Source: Paramecium sonneborni (Eukaryota; Ciliophora; Oligohymenophorea; Peniculida; Parameciidae). Taken from it: DNA of 64,000 nt. Of this stretch, positions 60,514-64,000 are shown in pieces. The DNA lies in contig CAJJDN010000056.1 of NCBI GenBank assembly GCA_905182985.1, positions 331,247-395,246 of the forward strand, written 5' to 3'. The translations under genes were made by a program, and so were the position numbers. Positions within the stretch are counted from its first letter, which is position 1. The number at the start of each line of letters is the position of its first letter. The notes beneath the pieces were generated by a model. The model saw only the letters and a list, made by a program, of their open reading frames with translations. It did no database searches and was not told the DNA's origin.

Positions 60514-60821
60514 AAAATTTATGGAAATTATATTTAATAATAATTCCAGAATAAAATTTTTTTATTTGTATGTTTTTATTTAGCTTATTTCATAATTTGA
60601 TTGTAAAATAAATAGTGAGGGTAAATTTAAAATTTTGAATTATTTGTGTGTGTTTTAGAGAATTGTAAATGATATAATATAAAAAGAGGATTGAATAACA
60701 TATTTACTGATATATATTCTTGTAAATGAATTAGATATAATTAAATAGAAGAAGAATGAATGAGATTGTATGAATGGGAAAATGGAGGTATTTTTATTTA
60801 ATATGAATTAAATTTTATAAG
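60514..60821. other. Spacer downstream of histone H2B
   Basis: About 310 bp between the H2B stop and the DoxX-like start (both minus strand); AT-rich, no hairpin like the animal histone 3' stem-loop was seen. Confidence 0.5.
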
Positions 60822-61199
60822 TCAACCACTTGTGTATTTGGTGACGGCTTTTGTTCCTTCAGAGATGGCATGTCTAGCCAATTCTCCTGGAAGAAGCAAT
60901 TTGACTGCTGTTTGGATTTCTCTTGAGCTAAGTGTTCTTCTCTTATTAAATCTAACCAATTTGCTGGCTTCAAGGGCAATTCTATCAAAGATATCATTTA
61001 TGAATGAATTCATAATGTTCATAGCTTTTCTTGAAACACCAATTTCTGGGTGCACTTATCTCAAGACTTTATAAATGTAAAGAGCAAATGTCTCTTATCT
61101 TCTTCTTGCCTTTTTTTTTTCATCTGAATTTTTCTTAGTCTTGACTGTCTTAACTGTCTTTTTTGCAGCGTCTGCCTTTGGTGATTTTGATGGTGCCAT
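60822..61199 (-). CDS. H2B: Histone H2B
   Basis: An uninterrupted 126-codon gene, ATG 61199 to TGA 60822-60824. The tail [20 protein letters not shown] is Lys-rich; the histone fold follows with [60 protein letters not shown] and [20 protein letters not shown] then KYTSG, the C-terminal helix with the ubiquitylated-lysine region (AVTKYTSG, nearly invariant in eukaryotes). It pairs with H2A in the nucleosome. The codon use is slightly richer in GC than in neighbouring genes, and UAR is rare (only two), as expected for a highly expressed gene. No intron. Upstream is a CCAAT-type box. Confidence 0.97.
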
Positions 61200-61261
61200 T
61201 TTTATTAATTTGAAAAATAAAACTTGAATACTCAATACTTAATGTGTCTATTCTGTAATTT

Positions 61262-61268
61262 GATTGGC
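61262..61268 (-). promoter_or_regulatory. Possible CCAAT box upstream of H2B
   Basis: On the minus strand the sequence reads AGCCAATCA, about 65 bp upstream of the H2B start codon, within the 221-bp spacer shared with the divergent gene at 61421. CCAAT elements are common in eukaryotic histone promoters; the match is short and could be chance. Confidence 0.35.
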
Positions 61269-61420
61269 TAATTAGGAATATAAGAAAGAGCAAACTAAAA
61301 TATACTAAGTTTATATTGTAACTTGATCCTTATAATAAAAAATCACAATATTAAATGTTATTTAGATAGAAGGAGAAGATATAAGATGTAGGAAAACATA
61401 ATTTTCGTGATTTTTATAGA

Positions 61421-62480
61421 ATGGAGCATGATGCCTAAACTAAAACAGTTAAAATGATGCCTAGTGTTTAGTCTAGTTTATCAAGATCAATGAAGTAATA
61501 TTATACTTCAATTTAATTAGTTAACCTCTAATAGAAGAGAACTAGAGTTCATTATCTGGAAGTAGTTGGGATGCTAAGCACTTAGATACCTTTCTAAAAT
61601 AGAGCAAATACTCTAGTCTATAATAAACTTAAGAACTTGATAACTAAGCAGTTTTTGTTGGAAGTGGTTAGAATTAGAGTTTCTTTTTTCGTAGATAACA
61701 ACCTAGAATTATACCAGAATATATTGATTACTTGAACATGAGCAAAATTAATCATATTGTTTCTGATCATCCTATCAATCATTCATAAGAAGTTATAAAA
61801 AAAAGATTACAATTACCAGAAAAAAACTATGATGAACAAAATCTTGCCTTATCATAAATTATAACACTTAAAAAACCATCTGGTTATTTAGCTGAACTTA
61901 AACAAACATAAGAATAACAAAAAAAGTAAATTAATCATCATATTAAAGATTTCATTAATGGAGAGAAGAATTTAGTGAAGCCAATAAAGCTTATAGAAAA
62001 ATTAGATAAGCTTATAAGTATGAGTATTTTTAATATTAGATCAGGAATCATTGGTATTGATAATCCAACTATTCTAAATTCAGAATTGTACAAAGAGGAA
62101 CATCAAAAATATCAATAAAAACAAGAAAATCGAATTATTCATTCTATTAAAAGATATTAATGTATTAAAATATTATATATTGAGCTTTGGAAAAATATTC
62201 AAGTGCTAATCCTAACATTGAATTTGATAATAGAAAATATGATGATTCTCTAAATTAAATAAATCAAACTAGAAAATTAGGTCAATACCCTGTTTAAACC
62301 TTTGAAATGGATTCTAAATGGATGCACAAAAGAACCATTAATCCTTGCTAAAATACATAATAAAGATTATTTGGTGCAGTAGATAGAATTAGTAGAGCAG
62401 CATCTCTTAGAGCTGAAAATATCAAAAACCAAGAACTTAGAGGAAGAGATTATAATTGCATTTGTTTAACAAAGGTTTGA
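61421..62480 (+). CDS. Unknown, Ser/Gln-rich protein
   Basis: ATG 61421 gives MEHDAQTKTVKMMPSVQSSL, a 26-nt intron to QPLIEENQSSLSGSSWDAKH, then FVGSGQNQSFFFRRQQPRII, PEYIDYLNMSKINHIVSDHP, and, after a 23-nt intron, LEKYSSANPNIEFDNRKYDD and FEMDSKWMHKRTINPCQNTQ then LFGAVDRISRAASLRAENIK. Frame arithmetic closes exactly at TGA 62478-62480. The protein is about 336 residues, hydrophilic, with repeated short aromatic motifs. The pattern of conserved-looking linear segments in disordered sequence resembles microtubule inner or ciliary tip proteins, but no family was recognised. Its stop is 16 bp from that of the DNA polymerase gene. Confidence 0.6.
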
Positions 62481-62496
62481 TAATATTCATATAATC

Positions 62497-64000
62497 TCAA
62501 ATTTTAAATTTTCTTAAAATTTCATTTAATTTCACAATGCAAAATGGTTAAGTAAACTACTTTTCCTCTTGAATTTAATTAATTGTTTTATTTTTATTTG
62601 ATTATTCTTTTTTATTGATCTCTGATAAGATTTTATTTAAAAATTATGTTAGTAGATTGGCTTGTTCATTAACAGTTTATTCATTAATCAAATGTACTAA
62701 CTTTTTTCCTTATTTATTTTCACAACAAATTCCGAAACAGATTCCTTTTCGGCAAAAATTTGTTGAAATGTTTTCTGTGTTACCTTACTTACACTTAAGA
62801 TATCCTTTATAATAATTATTAGAAATATCCTTTTTAATTTAGAGTTTAGTTTGATTGGATATTGATTTTAAATTTTCAAGGCTATATAAACTGTTTTTGG
62901 TTTAACAACTTATTTATTTAAGGAATAGTTTTTGTTTATCAAAAAATAATGAGTACTCATAATTTTCCTTACATATTGGACACTTGAAAGAAAAACCTTT
63001 AATATGTTCTAAGAAATCTTCCTAATTTTCCTCCAATTAAACATCTTAGAATTCTGATTTCAAATTACTAAGCAATATTAATATAATCTTACATTTTTTA
63101 TTGATATGATTTAAGTCCTAAGATTTATGACAACTCTGATATAGAAATGACTTAAACATTTTTACAAAGTCGTACTACTGGATCAAATATCTATGTTGAA
63201 AGATAATAGTTATAGTCAATGCTTAAATTACGATCTTATAACTCTTCAACAGTATAGGCTCTCAAAGATATATTCTTTTAACTAGGATCATCACAAATCA
63301 CATATCGAATGAAATGATGAGCCAAACTTTAAGATGATCTCCCCTATTTAACCATTCGCTATGCAACTTAAACATGAGGAAGACTTAAACTATCTGCATA
63401 TTCATGTGGAGCTTTATTTAATTGTTTTATTATGATAAAATCTGAAATAGGAATCTCATATTTCAAAAACTTATTTTATAATATTAATTATTTAGGATCT
63501 AAATTTGGATCTCCCTTTAATCCATCAAACATTTATCTGATTTCTTACATTAAATCAATTATGTTCGCATGTATATCATCTCTATTTTTAGTTTCAAGTA
63601 GTATATCTAAAACATAAGATTGAATTTTCTTAGATATATCACAAAATTCTCTTCTTACAATATCAATACCTTTAACTTCTCTTTTCAAGACTTCTTCCTA
63701 AGCTTTTCCAGCAATTAAATCTTCTAAATTATCAATTTTAATTCCTGCATACTTCTTTTTCTTTATTAGTAAAAGTGTATGAAAGACTCCATCAATAGCT
63801 AAAACCAATTTTTTGTATTTTTTATTAATTTCTTTTGCAATCTAAGTACCTAATTATAATATCTCTCCTAATTTTTTCTCTTATCTAGCACAAATCATCA
63901 TTGAATCTGTATCACCATAGATTACATCATTCTATTTTTCAACAGTATTTTTTGAATCTATAAGTATTTCTCTGCCTTTTCTAGTAATTAATGAAGCTAT
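62497..64000 (-). CDS. POLA1: DNA polymerase alpha catalytic subunit, C-terminal part (partial)
   Basis: The gene runs off the right edge. The window begins inside the palm: REILIDSKNTVEKQNDVIYG then DTDSMMI, the family B motif with the two catalytic metal-binding aspartates (YGDTDS), then VFHTLLLIKKKKYAGIKI (KKKY-thumb motif), FLKYEIPISDFIIIKQLNKA and RMVKQGRSSQ. A 25-nt intron joins KSYQQKI to NLKSEFQDVQLEEN. The C-terminal part has Cys pairs of the CysA/CysB metal sites (FKCPICKENY; LKCKQGN; FCRKGICFGICCEN), ending at TGA 62497-62499. The Cys arrangement and size of the C-terminal domain identify Pol alpha, the primase-associated polymerase that starts DNA synthesis, rather than delta or zeta. 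Confidence 0.88.

Noticed and set aside
60832..61074. Plus-strand ORF over the histone locus
   Set aside because: The minus strand encodes an intact, highly conserved H2B; the plus-strand ORF is a shadow.

Overview
This is macronuclear-type ciliate DNA, almost certainly Paramecium. It is very AT-rich, and TAA and TAG are read as glutamine in nearly every conserved protein while TGA is the only stop. Coding runs are interrupted by many tiny GT...AG introns (19-34 nt in the cases resolved here), and genes are packed with spacers often below 100 bp. ORFs called with the standard code are therefore mostly fragments or shadows; the gene models below come from reading UAR as Gln and removing short introns by hand. 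No tRNA, rRNA, CRISPR array or transposon was recognised.

Layout. 1-5.6 kb: 3' end of a tubulin tyrosine ligase-like gene, a cyclic-nucleotide-binding protein, a convergent MORN-repeat protein whose 3' end overlaps it, two multi-span membrane proteins and a selenoprotein-T-like gene. 5.6-12.1 kb: a ciliate-type membrane protein (-) and a ~1,400-residue surface protein (+). 12.4-18.4 kb: mitochondrial FAD glycerol-3-phosphate dehydrogenase, a four-span membrane protein, exosome subunit Rrp45 and the U2-snRNP-associated SR140 homologue. 19-25 kb: a coiled-coil gene, a TDY-type MAP kinase, a RING finger gene, and a zinc-finger/coiled-coil gene broken by an assembly duplication. 25-32 kb: an active-looking kinase followed by its catalytically dead paralogue, a protein with two Cys-rich modules, and a coiled-coil gene. 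32.5-38 kb: cytochrome-b5 reductase, adenylosuccinate lyase, a DEAD-box helicase, a small basic protein and a cyclin with a long TAA-encoded polyglutamine tail. 38-45.8 kb: a GPI-type secreted protein and two tandem paralogues of a membrane family with a histidine-kinase-like tail, the first spoiled by a second assembly duplication. 45.9-49.2 kb: three unknown genes, one with a possible GIY-YIG fold. 49.3-54.9 kb: one giant gene joining a GH13 glycosidase-like region, a GT5 glycogen/starch synthase and a starch-binding module. 55.4-64 kb: a Cys-rich gene, a 74-codon gene, a ~1,000-residue coiled-coil gene, a DoxX-like protein, histone H2B, an unknown gene and the 3' part of DNA polymerase alpha.

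There are no operons. Genes are monocistronic, in head-to-head, tail-to-tail and tandem arrangements. Core housekeeping functions (splicing, exosome, DNA replication, chromatin, purine synthesis, glycerol-P shuttle, glucan synthesis) are mixed with ciliate-specific membrane and kinase families. The most noteworthy items are the GH13-GT5-CBM fusion, the kinase/pseudokinase pair, the degenerate histidine-kinase-like membrane paralogues, the tandem Cys modules, and the two exact 1.0-1.1 kb duplications each split by a single N, which look like unmerged contig overlaps.
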